Origin: Sporolactobacillus sp. THM7-7
GTDB lineage: Bacteria > Bacillota > Bacilli > Bacillales > Sporolactobacillaceae
Assembly: GCF_004153225.1 (NCBI RefSeq)
Contig: NZ_SEMB01000027.1
Span: 1 to 46,394, forward strand
DNA length: 46,394 bases
Direction of reading: 5' to 3'
Positions within the stretch are counted from its first letter, which is position 1; each line of letters opens with the position of its first letter. A program made the translations under genes and the position numbers. Below are positions 7,104 through 14,155 of this stretch, piece by piece. A model generated the notes under the pieces. That model ran no database searches. It saw only the letters and a program-made list of their open reading frames with translations, and was not told the origin of the DNA.

Positions 7104-7637
7104 ATGTCATCTGGTAGTGAGTTTAGAAGATTGCGAGGTAATAGAACGCAGCAGCAAATGGCTTTCGATCTCGAGGGAATTTCAAGAGAATCGGTATCCA
7201 GTTACGAAACAGGAAGGAATCCAATCCCTAAGGACATTGCTTCAAAAGCCATGAGACAGTTTGATGATCCGCGCTTCGCACTGACGGTAGCCAGCGAGTA
7301 TACAGACGGCGCGTGGGCACCAGCGCTTGACGGACCTGCAGCAGATCTGTATCGCACATCGGTGCAGACAAAGTGTGTCGAAGAATTTCGAGAAGCCATT
7401 GAGGCGCTTCAAAAGGCGGTTCTAAATGTTCAACCGAAGTACTTGGACAATTTCCAGAAGCAAGACATTGAGAAGTCCGGAGAAGAGATCGCAGAAGCGA
7501 TCACAGCCGCTAATACTTACTTGATGGTTGTTTGCAAGGATTACAAGATATCCTGGCTAAAGATCTGGGCAAGACATAAGGCGAAGCTGATCCATAAAGG
7601 TTTCCTACGGATGGTGAAAGGAGGGGATAAGAAATGA
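7104..7637 (+). CDS. XRE-family regulator with long C-terminal domain
   Basis: The N-terminal third is an XRE-type HTH (FRRLRGNRTQQQMAFDLEGI, RESVSSYETGRNPIPKDIA). A roughly 110-aa helical domain of unknown role follows. Such proteins are frequent at this place in Firmicute phages. Its target is unknown. The ATG at 7104 lies 11 bases after GGGAG; the upstream in-frame GTG (7092) has no suitable site. The next gene starts within its last codons. Confidence 0.85.
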   Translation: MSSGSEFRRLRGNRTQQQMAFDLEGISRESVSSYETGRNPIPKDIASKAMRQFDDPRFALTVASEYTDGAWAPALDGPAADLYRTSVQTKCVEEFREAIEALQKAVLNVQPKYLDNFQKQDIEKSGEEIAEAITAANTYLMVVCKDYKISWLKIWARHKAKLIHKGFLRMVKGGDKK

Positions 7638-7924
7638 ATCTTATGACCGATGAGCTAAAAGAACGCGTCACGGAAAAGGATCTACCGATGCTTCAGAAAC
7701 AAATCAATTGTTTCGAAATGATGCAATGTCGATCTTTGCTGAACCTAGCAAACGGCCGTATTGAAGACGCTCTGGAAAGCGTAGTAGAGGAGCTCAGATG
7801 TATCCGGGATATTCAGCGAATGGCCGATCAAGCTCAAATATGGAAAAACACGTATCAGCTGATGGAAGAGCTTCAAGCCATGGGCTACGACATTCAGAGA
7901 ATCGAGGTGAAAAAGCATGGATGA
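7634..7924 (+). CDS. Hypothetical early phage protein
   Basis: This 96-aa protein is predicted all-helical and charged (IEDALESVVEELRCIRDIQR, TYQLMEELQAMGYDIQRIEV). I do not recognise a family. AAAGGAGGGG precedes the ATG, which overlaps the previous stop. Its own end overlaps the next small gene by 8 bases, so it is part of a tightly packed early operon. Confidence 0.8.
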   Translation: MNLMTDELKERVTEKDLPMLQKQINCFEMMQCRSLLNLANGRIEDALESVVEELRCIRDIQRMADQAQIWKNTYQLMEELQAMGYDIQRIEVKKHG

Positions 7925-8078
7925 AGTCATGAATCGAATCGATGAGTTAGAACACATTCGAGTGGTGTCTCGTAAGAATGGCTTTTTCAGAGCGGAAAGA
8001 TGGGCGCAAGCGGAACTCGCTGTAATGAAAGTGTTCCTGAAAAAAGAAAAAGTCTCCGTTGCCGCGGAGACTCGGTAA
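7917..8078 (+). CDS. Small hypothetical early protein
   Basis: This 53-aa protein begins MDEVMNRIDELEHIRVV and is helical and basic toward its end. It overlaps the preceding gene by 8 bases, which supports coupling. Its last codons (KVSVAAETR) are encoded by a hairpin that acts as a terminator signal on the opposite strand. No family is recognised. Confidence 0.7.
   Translation: MDEVMNRIDELEHIRVVSRKNGFFRAERWAQAELAVMKVFLKKEKVSVAAETR
8040..8072 (-). terminator. Antisense-facing terminator 1
   Basis: AGTCTCCG (8051-8058) pairs with CGGAGACT (8065-8072) around a 6-base loop. An A tract precedes it on the plus strand (AAAAAAGAAAA), so on the minus strand the stem is followed by a long T run. It faces against the early operon. 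Two similar hairpins lie at 8680 and 14738. Confidence 0.65.
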
Positions 8079-8348
8079 TTGATCAAACAATTCGATATTT
8101 TCATTCTAACAAATTCGAAACGGAGGTTCAATCCTCCGTCCGGCGGAATGGTGCCCGTCGCTGATGATGATAGCCAGTCAGAATAGCCAAATTAAATTTG
8201 AAAGGTAGGTGAAAACCCTCTTTTCCCCTGCACAACACAATATGTAGTTTATGCGCCGAATGAGCTTTCTCACTCATGGCGCAGGGCATCTGATATAGAT
8301 ATATCGGCTGTCCTGCGGCGCGTGTGAGCGCCAGAGAGGAGGGAGAAG
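8079..8348 (+). other. Structured non-coding stretch in the early operon
   Basis: No convincing gene lies in these 270 bases. Two hairpins are visible: CGGAGG/CCTCCG (8121-8138), and a longer one in which GCGCC (8253) and ATGAG pair with CTCAT and GGCGC (ending 8282). A third AT-rich palindromic element (GATATAGATATATC) follows. Neither hairpin has a T run. It could be a leader or processing element for the next gene. Confidence 0.45.
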
Positions 8349-8510
8349 ATGCCAGAATGGAGCAACGAGGCATGTATGGGGTACGTAATGATGGCGGCCC
8401 GCAATCTTGGATACAAGGAGATCGAAGTTGATCGTCTGCTTCTGGAAATGAAGCATCATTTTGACACGAAACTTCCTGAAGAGGCGGCCAAGTACTATTG
8501 GGAATCTTGA
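8349..8510 (+). CDS. Small hypothetical phage protein (YqaH-like region)
   Basis: This 53-aa protein contains AARNLGYKEIEVDRLLLEMK, a pattern seen in small proteins just upstream of yqaJ/recT in phages and in the B. subtilis skin element. That comparison is from memory and by pattern. The ATG follows GAGGAGGG. The next gene starts 10 bases after its stop with its own strong ribosome site. Confidence 0.75.
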   Translation: MPEWSNEACMGYVMMAARNLGYKEIEVDRLLLEMKHHFDTKLPEEAAKYYWES

Positions 8511-8520
8511 AGGAGGGATT

Positions 8521-8697
8521 ATGGTGAACTTTGATCGATTTAGAGAACCTCAACCAATGAGTAAGAGTGAACTACTCGAAGAACAGGAAGAATTGCTTTT
8601 ACAACGCGACGAGCTTGAGGAAAAGATAGACGAAATCGATGCTCGCCTGGAAGATATTCAAGATGAAATGTTCGCAATGAAAAAGACCGTCTGGTAA
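8521..8697 (+). CDS. Small coiled-coil phage protein
   Basis: This 58-aa protein is dominated by a heptad-like, highly charged helix (LLEEQEELLLQRDELEEKID, then EIDARLEDIQDEMFAM). It is probably a short dimeric coiled coil. The ATG at 8521 was chosen for GAAGGAGGG directly upstream. The final codons and stop form a hairpin (8684-8704). Function unknown. Confidence 0.8.
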   Translation: MVNFDRFREPQPMSKSELLEEQEELLLQRDELEEKIDEIDARLEDIQDEMFAMKKTVW

Positions 8698-8704
8698 ACG
8701 GTCT
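8680..8704 (-). terminator. Antisense-facing terminator 2
   Basis: AGACCGT and ACGGTCT form a 7-bp stem with a 7-base loop. On the minus strand the stem is followed by TTTTT. It overlaps the stop codon of the coiled-coil gene. It has no T run on the coding strand. Confidence 0.55.
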
Positions 8705-8706
8705 AT

Positions 8707-8756
8707 GGGAAAAGTTTCGCAATGGTTTGTTCAGTCCCATTGTACGGGACTTTTCC
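8707..8756 (+). other. Compound hairpin upstream of yqaJ-like gene
   Basis: GGGAAAAGT (8707) pairs with ACTTTTCC (8749), enclosing a second stem CAATGG/CCATTG. It ends about 27 bases before the yqaJ-like start and lacks a T run. It may affect RNA stability or translation of the recombination genes. Confidence 0.45.
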
Positions 8757-8783
8757 TCAGATTTCAATATCGAGGTGATTAAC

Positions 8784-9725
8784 ATGTCCATGAACGCTAT
8801 ATCAACCGCAAACATGAGCCGTGCTGACTGGCTCTTGGAACGGACCAAGGGCATTGGCGGAAGCGACAGCGGAATTGTCCTGGGACTGAACAAGTACAAG
8901 ACGCCGTTCGAGCTGTGGCTTGAGAAAACCGGCCGTGTGCAGCCTGAACAGCAGGATAACGAGGCGATCTACTGGGGAAATCAGATGGAAGATGTCGTTG
9001 CCCGGGAATTCGCCAGGCGGACTGGAAAGAAGGTCCACAACGACAATCACATGCACTTTCACTCGGATTATCCATTCATCTTGGCAAACGTCGATCGCCT
9101 GCTCTACGGTGAGCCGGCCGTGCTCGAGTGCAAGACGGCATCGGCCTACCTGGCGAAAGAGTGGAAGGACGACGAGGTTCCGGCGCCGTACCTCGTACAG
9201 GTGCAGCACTATCTTGGTGTGCTTAACCTGCCGAAAGCGTATATCGCCGCGCTGATTGGTGGCAACCGTTTCGTATGGAAGGAAATTGATCGAGACGATG
9301 AACTGATCCAAATGATCTTCGAGGCAGAGGCAAGGTTCTGGAATGATTACGTCGTTGCCGATGTAGCCCCTCCTCTGGATGGCACGAGCGCCGCTGAGAA
9401 GTATCTGAAAGAGAAGTACGACCGTGCGGAAAAGGACAAGGAGATCGCCCTGAGCGCAGACAGTAAGGCACTGATCGAGGAATACCTGCAGCGGGAAGAG
9501 GAGTTGAAGCCGTTGCTGGATCGGCAGAAGGAGATCAAGAACTTACTCATGGCGCAGATGAAAGATGCCGAACGCGGCGTCGTCGGCGACTACGTCACCA
9601 AGTGGTCAAACGTGGCCACGCACCGTGTCGACAGCAAAGCGCTCAAGCAGCGGCATCCGGACGTTTACAAGGACGTGCTGAAGGAATCAACGTACCGCAA
9701 ATTTTACATCAAGGAGCGAGGATAA
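8784..9725 (+). CDS. yqaJ: YqaJ-family viral recombinase exonuclease
   Basis: The 313-aa protein has the YqaJ nuclease fold. The opening IGGSDSGIVLGLNKYKTPFE is characteristic, followed by WGNQMEDVVAREFARRTGKK. The PD-(D/E)XK catalytic core is read as D in FILANVDRLL and E-C-K in VLECKTAS, with the downstream QVQHYLGV. It resects double-stranded ends to give single strands for RecT, the next gene. The C-terminal third is charged and helical. The ATG at 8784 follows GAGGTGA; the frame extends upstream without a ribosome site. Confidence 0.93.
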   Translation: MSMNAISTANMSRADWLLERTKGIGGSDSGIVLGLNKYKTPFELWLEKTGRVQPEQQDNEAIYWGNQMEDVVAREFARRTGKKVHNDNHMHFHSDYPFILANVDRLLYGEPAVLECKTASAYLAKEWKDDEVPAPYLVQVQHYLGVLNLPKAYIAALIGGNRFVWKEIDRDDELIQMIFEAEARFWNDYVVADVAPPLDGTSAAEKYLKEKYDRAEKDKEIALSADSKALIEEYLQREEELKPLLDRQKEIKNLLMAQMKDAERGVVGDYVTKWSNVATHRVDSKALKQRHPDVYKDVLKESTYRKFYIKERG

Positions 9726-10625
9726 ATGGCTACTGCGAACAAACTCAAAAATCAACTAGCAAATCAAAAAGCAGCACCGAAGTTGGTTAATGCCCGGCAG
9801 CTGGATTTAAAGTCCCTGCTGAGCACGCCAACGCTGAAAAAGAAATTCGAGCAGGTGCTCAATAAGAAGGCACCGCAGTTCATGGCATCACTGCTAAACC
9901 TATACAGCGGCGACCCAAACCTGCAGGCAGCCGATCCGTTATCGATCATCTCATCGGCATTGGTTGCCGCGTCGCTCGATCTGCCGGTCGACAAGAATCT
10001 AGGTTATGCGTGGATCGTTCCGTTTTACGATCACAAGAAAGGCTACAAAGCAGCACAATTTCAACTCGGCTACAAAGGCTATATTCAGCTGGCGCTACGC
10101 AGCGGGCAGTACAAGGCGATGAACGTGATTGATGTCCACGAAGGCGAATTGAAAAAGTGGAATCGGCTAACAGAAGAAATTGAGCTCGATTTGGACGGGG
10201 CAGAAAGCGACAAGGTCATTGGCTACTGCGGTTATTTTAAGCTCATTAATGGCTTTGAAAAAACGGTCTACTGGACCAAAGATGAAATCGAAGCTCACCG
10301 GATCAAATTTAATAAGGCAAAAGATAAGCAGTCCCTGAACAATGTATGGCGATCAGATTACGACGCCATGGCCAAGAAAACAGTGATTCGGAACTTACTT
10401 GGTAAGTGGGGAATTCTTTCCATTGACATGCAGGCGGGGCTTTCAAAAGACATTGATTCTGACATCGAATCAAATGGCGCTCCTGACGTGATTGATGTAG
10501 ATCCTAAAGAACTGGTTGAAGAGTCAAAGAGTACGGATCAGGAACCAGCTTCAGAGCCTTTAAATAATGATCAGCAAACGCTTGATGATTCTGATCTTCC
10601 GGACGACAAGGACCTTCCGTTTTGA
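9726..10625 (+). CDS. recT: RecT-family single-strand annealing protein
   Basis: This 299-aa protein matches RecT across residues about 25-245 (SLLNLYSGDPNLQAADPLSI, IVPFYDHKKGYKAAQFQLGY, GYIQLALRSGQY and WRSDYDAMAKKTVIRNLLGK). It anneals single-stranded DNA made by the YqaJ nuclease; the genes are directly adjacent. The C-terminal tail is acidic and ends DSDLPDDKDLPF, very close to the DDDLPF tip of bacterial SSB. The next small gene starts within the stop codon. Confidence 0.95.
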   Translation: MATANKLKNQLANQKAAPKLVNARQLDLKSLLSTPTLKKKFEQVLNKKAPQFMASLLNLYSGDPNLQAADPLSIISSALVAASLDLPVDKNLGYAWIVPFYDHKKGYKAAQFQLGYKGYIQLALRSGQYKAMNVIDVHEGELKKWNRLTEEIELDLDGAESDKVIGYCGYFKLINGFEKTVYWTKDEIEAHRIKFNKAKDKQSLNNVWRSDYDAMAKKTVIRNLLGKWGILSIDMQAGLSKDIDSDIESNGAPDVIDVDPKELVEESKSTDQEPASEPLNNDQQTLDDSDLPDDKDLPF

Positions 10626-10735
10626 TTGAATACCCAATCGGTATTCCAGAGTTCATCTGGCACGAGAAGAACTGGAAACAGTACATGAAAAGTTATTTAA
10701 ACAAGAACTGGCCGGAATTAACGCCAGTTGTGTAA
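10622..10735 (+). CDS. Small hypothetical protein overlapping recT
   Basis: This 37-aa frame starts with TTG at 10622 inside the recT stop region and is rich in aromatic residues (FIWHEKNWKQYMKSYLNKNW). The overlap with recT and the lack of spare sequence before the initiator gene support translation by coupling. There is no ribosome site of its own and no recognised family. Confidence 0.5.
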   Translation: MIEYPIGIPEFIWHEKNWKQYMKSYLNKNWPELTPVV

Positions 10736-10748
10736 GGAAGGGGGATTG

Positions 10749-11603
10749 ATGATGTCAAAAGATGCTTATTATTTCAGCCATGACAGCAATGCCAGGTATG
10801 ATCCTAAAATTTTAGCCATGCGTGCTGTCTATGGAATGGAAGGGTATGGCCGGTACTGGTGCTTGATCGAGATTCTCCGAGACGAAGACGGATACAAGCT
10901 AGAAAAGACAAAGCATCTGTTTGATGCGTTAGCAATGCAGATGCAATGCGAACGCAATGCGGCACATGAATTTGTAGATGCATGCATTAACGAGTTCGGA
11001 TTGTTGCGTGAAGATGATGAATACATCTGGTCTGATTCACTGATCAATCGCATGGAAAACAAGGATAAAAAGTCAGAGAAGGCCCGTAAAGCAGCACAGA
11101 AGCGTTGGCAAAAATCCAGTAATGACGCGGGTTCGATGCATTCGGAATGCGAACGCAATGCAGACGCAATGCAGACGCATAGCAAACGCAATGCATTAAA
11201 GGAAAGGAAAGTAAAGGAAAGTAAAGAAAAAGAAAAGCATGCTACGCGTGCGGGCGCGTGCGAGGCTGCGGCATCTTCAGAACTTGAATCGGAATCTGTA
11301 AAGTTCTTCGTACAGAATTTTGGATCAATGAATCCTAACGATGCAGATCTAATCGCCGATTGGGAGATTGCTCTATCCACCGAACTGGTCATCGCCGCAA
11401 TGAAGCTCGTAATCAGCAAGGGTAGCCGTAGCATCAAATTTATCGACAAGGTATGCAGAGACTGGCAGAAAGCTGGAGTGACAAGCCTTGAAGAAGCGCA
11501 GGAACTTGAGCGACGACATTCACCTCATCAGCCCAGGGACGGAAACATCGTCCCTATCGGCAAGAAAAAGCAGGAAGAATACAAGCAGAAATACGGATTC
11601 TAG
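10749..11603 (+). CDS. DnaD-like replication initiator (DUF4373 N-terminus)
   Basis: The N-terminal 110 residues match the Lin1244/DUF4373 type (DAYYFSHDSNARYDPKILAM, YGMEGYGRYWCLIEILRDE). A basic, Asn/Ala-rich linker follows, then a DnaD/DnaB2-like helical domain (about 185-255; FFVQNFG, KFIDKVCRDWQKAGVTSLEE). Such proteins open the phage origin and recruit the helicase through the loader encoded next. Two clusters of 11-bp repeats within the gene probably are the origin iterons. GGAAGGGGG precedes two adjacent ATG codons (10749, 10752). Confidence 0.9.
   Translation: MMSKDAYYFSHDSNARYDPKILAMRAVYGMEGYGRYWCLIEILRDEDGYKLEKTKHLFDALAMQMQCERNAAHEFVDACINEFGLLREDDEYIWSDSLINRMENKDKKSEKARKAAQKRWQKSSNDAGSMHSECERNADAMQTHSKRNALKERKVKESKEKEKHATRAGACEAAASSELESESVKFFVQNFGSMNPNDADLIADWEIALSTELVIAAMKLVISKGSRSIKFIDKVCRDWQKAGVTSLEEAQELERRHSPHQPRDGNIVPIGKKKQEEYKQKYGF
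10928..10960 (+). repeat. Iteron cluster A (three 11-bp units)
   Basis: GTTAGCAATGC, AGATGCAATGC and GAACGCAATGC follow each other without gaps. All end in GCAATGC. The 11-bp period is not a multiple of three, so the protein sequence does not repeat in step. This points to selection on the DNA itself. Confidence 0.6.
11140..11194 (+). repeat. Iteron cluster B (four to five 11-bp units), candidate origin
   Basis: GAACGCAATGC (11151), AGACGCAATGC (11162), AGACGCATAGC (11173) and AAACGCAATGC (11184) are in tandem; ATTCGGAATGC (11140) is a degenerate first unit. A purine-only tract of GGAAA/GTAAAG repeats follows to about 11237. Iterons followed by an asymmetric tract inside an initiator gene recall lambda O. 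Confidence 0.7.
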
Positions 11604-11614
11604 GGGGCTGACCA

Positions 11615-12427
11615 GTGGATACAGTAGCGAAAGCATCAGGGTTCCGGGCGCCGAAAAGTCGCATGCTTAAAGAGTTTGAATGCCCAGGCTGTGGCGAAAA
11701 GGTCCAGCAGACCGAGTTTGTGATCCCATTCGGTCCGCACAAGGGCGATAAATTTATCAAGAACGTCGGCTGCCGGTGTGAGGACATCAAACTAGCAGAT
11801 CAGGCAATAAAAACCCGCCAGCATGTCATCTGGGAACGGTCCAAAGAAATGTTTGATGCCAACTCGCTGATTAACCGGAGCCTGCAGAAAGCGACGTTTG
11901 AAAACTATCAACCGCCAACGCCTGAACTGAAACTAGCAAAAATTAAAATCTATCAATTCGCGCAGAAATTTGATCCGCAAGAGTCCAAGAATCTGCTGCT
12001 GAAAGGCTCATACGGAACCGGCAAGAGTCATTTGTCCGTAGCGGCCTTAAAAGTATTGCTGAATCGCGGATATACCTGTTTGTTTCTGTCGGTGCCAAAG
12101 CTGCTGACAAAGATTAAAGCGACGTACAGCCACGACACACGGTGGAATGAGGATGACCTGATGGATATTATCCAGCGAGTCGATCTGCTCGTCCTGGACG
12201 ACGTAGGGACCGAATACACGAACCTGAGAAACGATCAGGACAACTGGACGCAGAGCAAGCTATTTGAACTAATGGATAGCCGGAGCGGCCGGCACACGAT
12301 CTACACAACAAATTTAGGCAGTGCAGAACTTGAAAAGAAAATCAATTCCCGGAACTTTAGCCGGATGATGGAGGATACAGAGATCATCATCATGGATGGC
12401 CCGGATTACCGGAAAAAACAATTTTGA
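11615..12427 (+). CDS. DnaC-like helicase loader (AAA+ ATPase)
   Basis: The 270-aa protein has a Cys-rich N-terminal zinc-binding region (CPGCGEKV at 23-30 and GCRCED at 52-57). An AAA+ core follows, with Walker A GSYGTGKSHL (131-140), Walker B LLVLDDVG (191-198) and sensor I-like TIYTTNLG. It would load the host replicative helicase at the phage origin with the DnaD-like protein encoded upstream. The GTG start follows AGGGGGCT. Confidence 0.93.
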   Translation: MDTVAKASGFRAPKSRMLKEFECPGCGEKVQQTEFVIPFGPHKGDKFIKNVGCRCEDIKLADQAIKTRQHVIWERSKEMFDANSLINRSLQKATFENYQPPTPELKLAKIKIYQFAQKFDPQESKNLLLKGSYGTGKSHLSVAALKVLLNRGYTCLFLSVPKLLTKIKATYSHDTRWNEDDLMDIIQRVDLLVLDDVGTEYTNLRNDQDNWTQSKLFELMDSRSGRHTIYTTNLGSAELEKKINSRNFSRMMEDTEIIIMDGPDYRKKQF

Positions 12428-12436
12428 GGTGAGCAA

Positions 12437-12634
12437 ATGAATAAAGCAGAGTACATCATGCCCGGCGTTATCCAAGTGATACCGGATTACAGCACGCCAG
12501 TGTGGACGAGAGAACAAAATGAATCCTGGTATTACGAGTTTATGCGAGAGATCGGATGTGAGACTGATGAAATTCATCGACTTATTCAGCGGCATCGGAG
12601 GCTTTCGTCTTGCGATGGAAAGAGCCGGTCATGA
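12437..12634 (+). CDS. Small early protein split by the methyltransferase cassette
   Basis: The frame begins at an ATG after GAGGTGAGC and encodes 65 aa. From about residue 43 it runs on into the methyltransferase gene in another frame. The same MREIGCE codons recur in the same phase at 13653 with a different continuation (EETEDDNNHYFSTAGVAGF). Joining the two copies gives an uninterrupted 62-aa protein. The present C-terminus is therefore probably not native. Function unknown. Confidence 0.6.
   Translation: MNKAEYIMPGVIQVIPDYSTPVWTREQNESWYYEFMREIGCETDEIHRLIQRHRRLSSCDGKSRS
12542..12562 (+). repeat. 21-bp direct repeat, left copy
   Basis: The sequence starting ATGCGAGAGATCGG and ending GATGTGAG is identical to 13653-13673. 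The two copies bracket the methyltransferase gene exactly, 1111 bp apart. Confidence 0.85.
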
Positions 12635-13637
12635 GTGTGTCGGATACTGTGAAATAGATAAATTCGCACGTAAAAGCTATCAAGCCATTTTCAATACGGA
12701 AGGAGAGTGGACGGAACATGACATCCGTAATGCAACAGATGAATCTATTCGAGGAATCGGACGTGTCGACGTTATCTGTGGAGGATTTCCGTGCCAGGCT
12801 TTCTCGGTTGCTGGCAAGCGGCAAGGTTTCGCGGATACTCGGGGAACTCTCTTCTTTGAGATTATGCGCTTCGCATCTATTCTCAGACCACGCTATCTAT
12901 TCTGTGAGAACGTCCCCGGACTCCTCAATCACGAAGGGGGGGATACGTTTGAGACGATCCTCAGAGCGATGGATGAAGTCGGGTATGATGCAGAATGGGA
13001 TTGTCTTAACTCTAAAGACTTCGGTGTCCCACAGAACAGGGAAAGGGTGTTCCTTATCGGACATCTTAGAGGAGCAAGTACCCGAAAAGTATTTCCTTTC
13101 GGAACAAATAAGCAAACGGCTGATGGGATACAGGGACTTTCACGTACGACCAATACACTCACAGCAAGATACGGGGACGCCGCAGGTAACGGATCGTTTA
13201 TTGCTGAAAGTGAACGGACGGCACAAAGAATAAATGGCGTCGGAAATTTAGACATCAAAGGCGATGACTACATCAAGCGCGTATATGGAACAGATGGAAT
13301 AAGCCCTGCATTGCCAACGATGCAAGGAGGAAAACAGGAACCTAAGATAGCTGTTCCGGTATTAACTCCTGATCGACCAGAAAAAAGACAGAATGGTCGA
13401 CGGTTCAAAGAAAATGGTGAACCAATGTTCACATTGACTGGACAAGATAGGCATGGAGTGATGGACGGCAATCACCATATAAGGAAACTAACACCACGTG
13501 AATGCTGGAGATTGCAAGGGTTTCCTGATTGGGCATTTGATCGGGCACAGAAAGTTAATTCAGATAGCCAATTGTATAAGCAAGCAGGAAACAGTGTCAC
13601 GGTCAATGTGATTTATGAGATTGCAAAACGATTATGA
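12567..13637 (+). CDS. C5-cytosine DNA methyltransferase (orphan)
   Basis: All main motifs of the family are present in 356 aa: I (FSGIGGFRLAMERAG, 7-21), IV with the catalytic Cys (GGFPCQAFS, C76), VI (ENV, 114-116), VIII (QNRER, 156-160) and the C-terminal GNSVTVNV. The target domain lies at about 180-320; specificity cannot be read from it. No restriction enzyme is adjacent, so it is probably a solitary phage enzyme protecting against host restriction. The ATG at 12567 begins the conserved MKFIDLFSG; a frame extension upstream would overlap the previous gene. Identical 21-bp repeats lie on both sides. Confidence 0.95.
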   Translation: MKFIDLFSGIGGFRLAMERAGHECVGYCEIDKFARKSYQAIFNTEGEWTEHDIRNATDESIRGIGRVDVICGGFPCQAFSVAGKRQGFADTRGTLFFEIMRFASILRPRYLFCENVPGLLNHEGGDTFETILRAMDEVGYDAEWDCLNSKDFGVPQNRERVFLIGHLRGASTRKVFPFGTNKQTADGIQGLSRTTNTLTARYGDAAGNGSFIAESERTAQRINGVGNLDIKGDDYIKRVYGTDGISPALPTMQGGKQEPKIAVPVLTPDRPEKRQNGRRFKENGEPMFTLTGQDRHGVMDGNHHIRKLTPRECWRLQGFPDWAFDRAQKVNSDSQLYKQAGNSVTVNVIYEIAKRL

Positions 13638-13652
13638 GGGAGGATAAGGAAC

Positions 13653-13673
13653 ATGCGAGAGATCGGATGTGAG
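13653..13673 (+). repeat. 21-bp direct repeat, right copy
   Basis: Identical to 12542-12562. It begins with an ATG preceded by GGAGGATAAGGA, so it can itself act as a start. Confidence 0.85.
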
Positions 13674-13733
13674 GAGGAGACAGAAGATGATAACAACCAT
13701 TATTTTAGCACTGCTGGCGTGGCTGGGTTTTAA
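13653..13733 (+). CDS. Displaced C-terminal end of the split early protein
   Basis: The right repeat opens a 26-aa frame (MREIGCEEETEDDNNHYFST and on). It is in the same phase as the left copy and seems to be the original end of the 12437 protein. It has a fair ribosome site, so a short peptide could still be made. It overlaps the next gene's start in another frame. Confidence 0.45.
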   Translation: MREIGCEEETEDDNNHYFSTAGVAGF

Positions 13734-13830
13734 TGGACTGATCGTGTGGTTTTGCTATCAAAAAGGCTGTGAGCTGGAAGAGGACAAGCAGTTAAAACAA
13801 GGGACATTTGAGGTGAGCAATCATGATTAA
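13687..13830 (+). CDS. Small membrane protein
   Basis: This 47-aa protein has one N-terminal hydrophobic helix (MITTIILALLAWLGFNGLIV) and a short charged cytoplasmic tail. The ATG follows GAGGAGGAG. The end overlaps the next gene's start by 8 bases. No family is recognised; tiny membrane proteins are common in early phage operons. Confidence 0.7.
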   Translation: MITTIILALLAWLGFNGLIVWFCYQKGCELEEDKQLKQGTFEVSNHD

Positions 13831-14155
13831 ACCGCATATCGTTGCTGGCAAACAGATCAAGAAGGAACTGGCAGACAAAGCCAATGCCCTGAACCTCTCA
13901 GAAAGCTGTGTAGACCATCGGATCCGCCGCATGCACTGGACACCAGAAAAGGCCTGTACAACGCCAAGCATGGCGATGGAAAAGAAGAGAGATCAGATTA
14001 TGCGATCGTGGCTGAGCGAAGACCAGACATATCAGAAAGGAGTAAAACGGTACTTCATGAGCCGCGAAGAGATTGTAGCGAAATACGGGCCACCAGGAAA
14101 GGTGATGTATCCGGAACGGCAGAAGAAATACGCTGGAACGCATTGGGGTGATTGA
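13823..14155 (+). CDS. Hypothetical early phage protein
   Basis: This 110-aa basic protein contains an HTH-like stretch near the start (ALNLSESCVDHRIRRMHWTP, then EKACTTP), which resembles the HTH of phage proteins near rusA. The C-terminal half contains YFMSREEIVAKYGPPGKVMY. DNA binding is possible but unproven. The ATG follows GAGGTGAGC. It abuts the RusA gene. Confidence 0.75.
   Translation: MIKPHIVAGKQIKKELADKANALNLSESCVDHRIRRMHWTPEKACTTPSMAMEKKRDQIMRSWLSEDQTYQKGVKRYFMSREEIVAKYGPPGKVMYPERQKKYAGTHWGD

Noticed and set aside
8128-8553. 141-codon minus-strand frame across the structured gap and a small gene
   Set aside because: No ribosome site, against the operon direction and low-quality protein sequence; the plus-strand genes at 8349 and 8521 have strong ribosome sites.
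10928-11194. 11-bp repeats considered as a CRISPR array
   Set aside because: The units are too short, directly abutting, with no spacers and inside a coding gene; iterons explain them better.
10829-11449. 206-codon minus-strand frame opposite the DnaD-like gene
   Set aside because: Serine/leucine-rich shadow produced by the codon bias and iterons of the sense gene.
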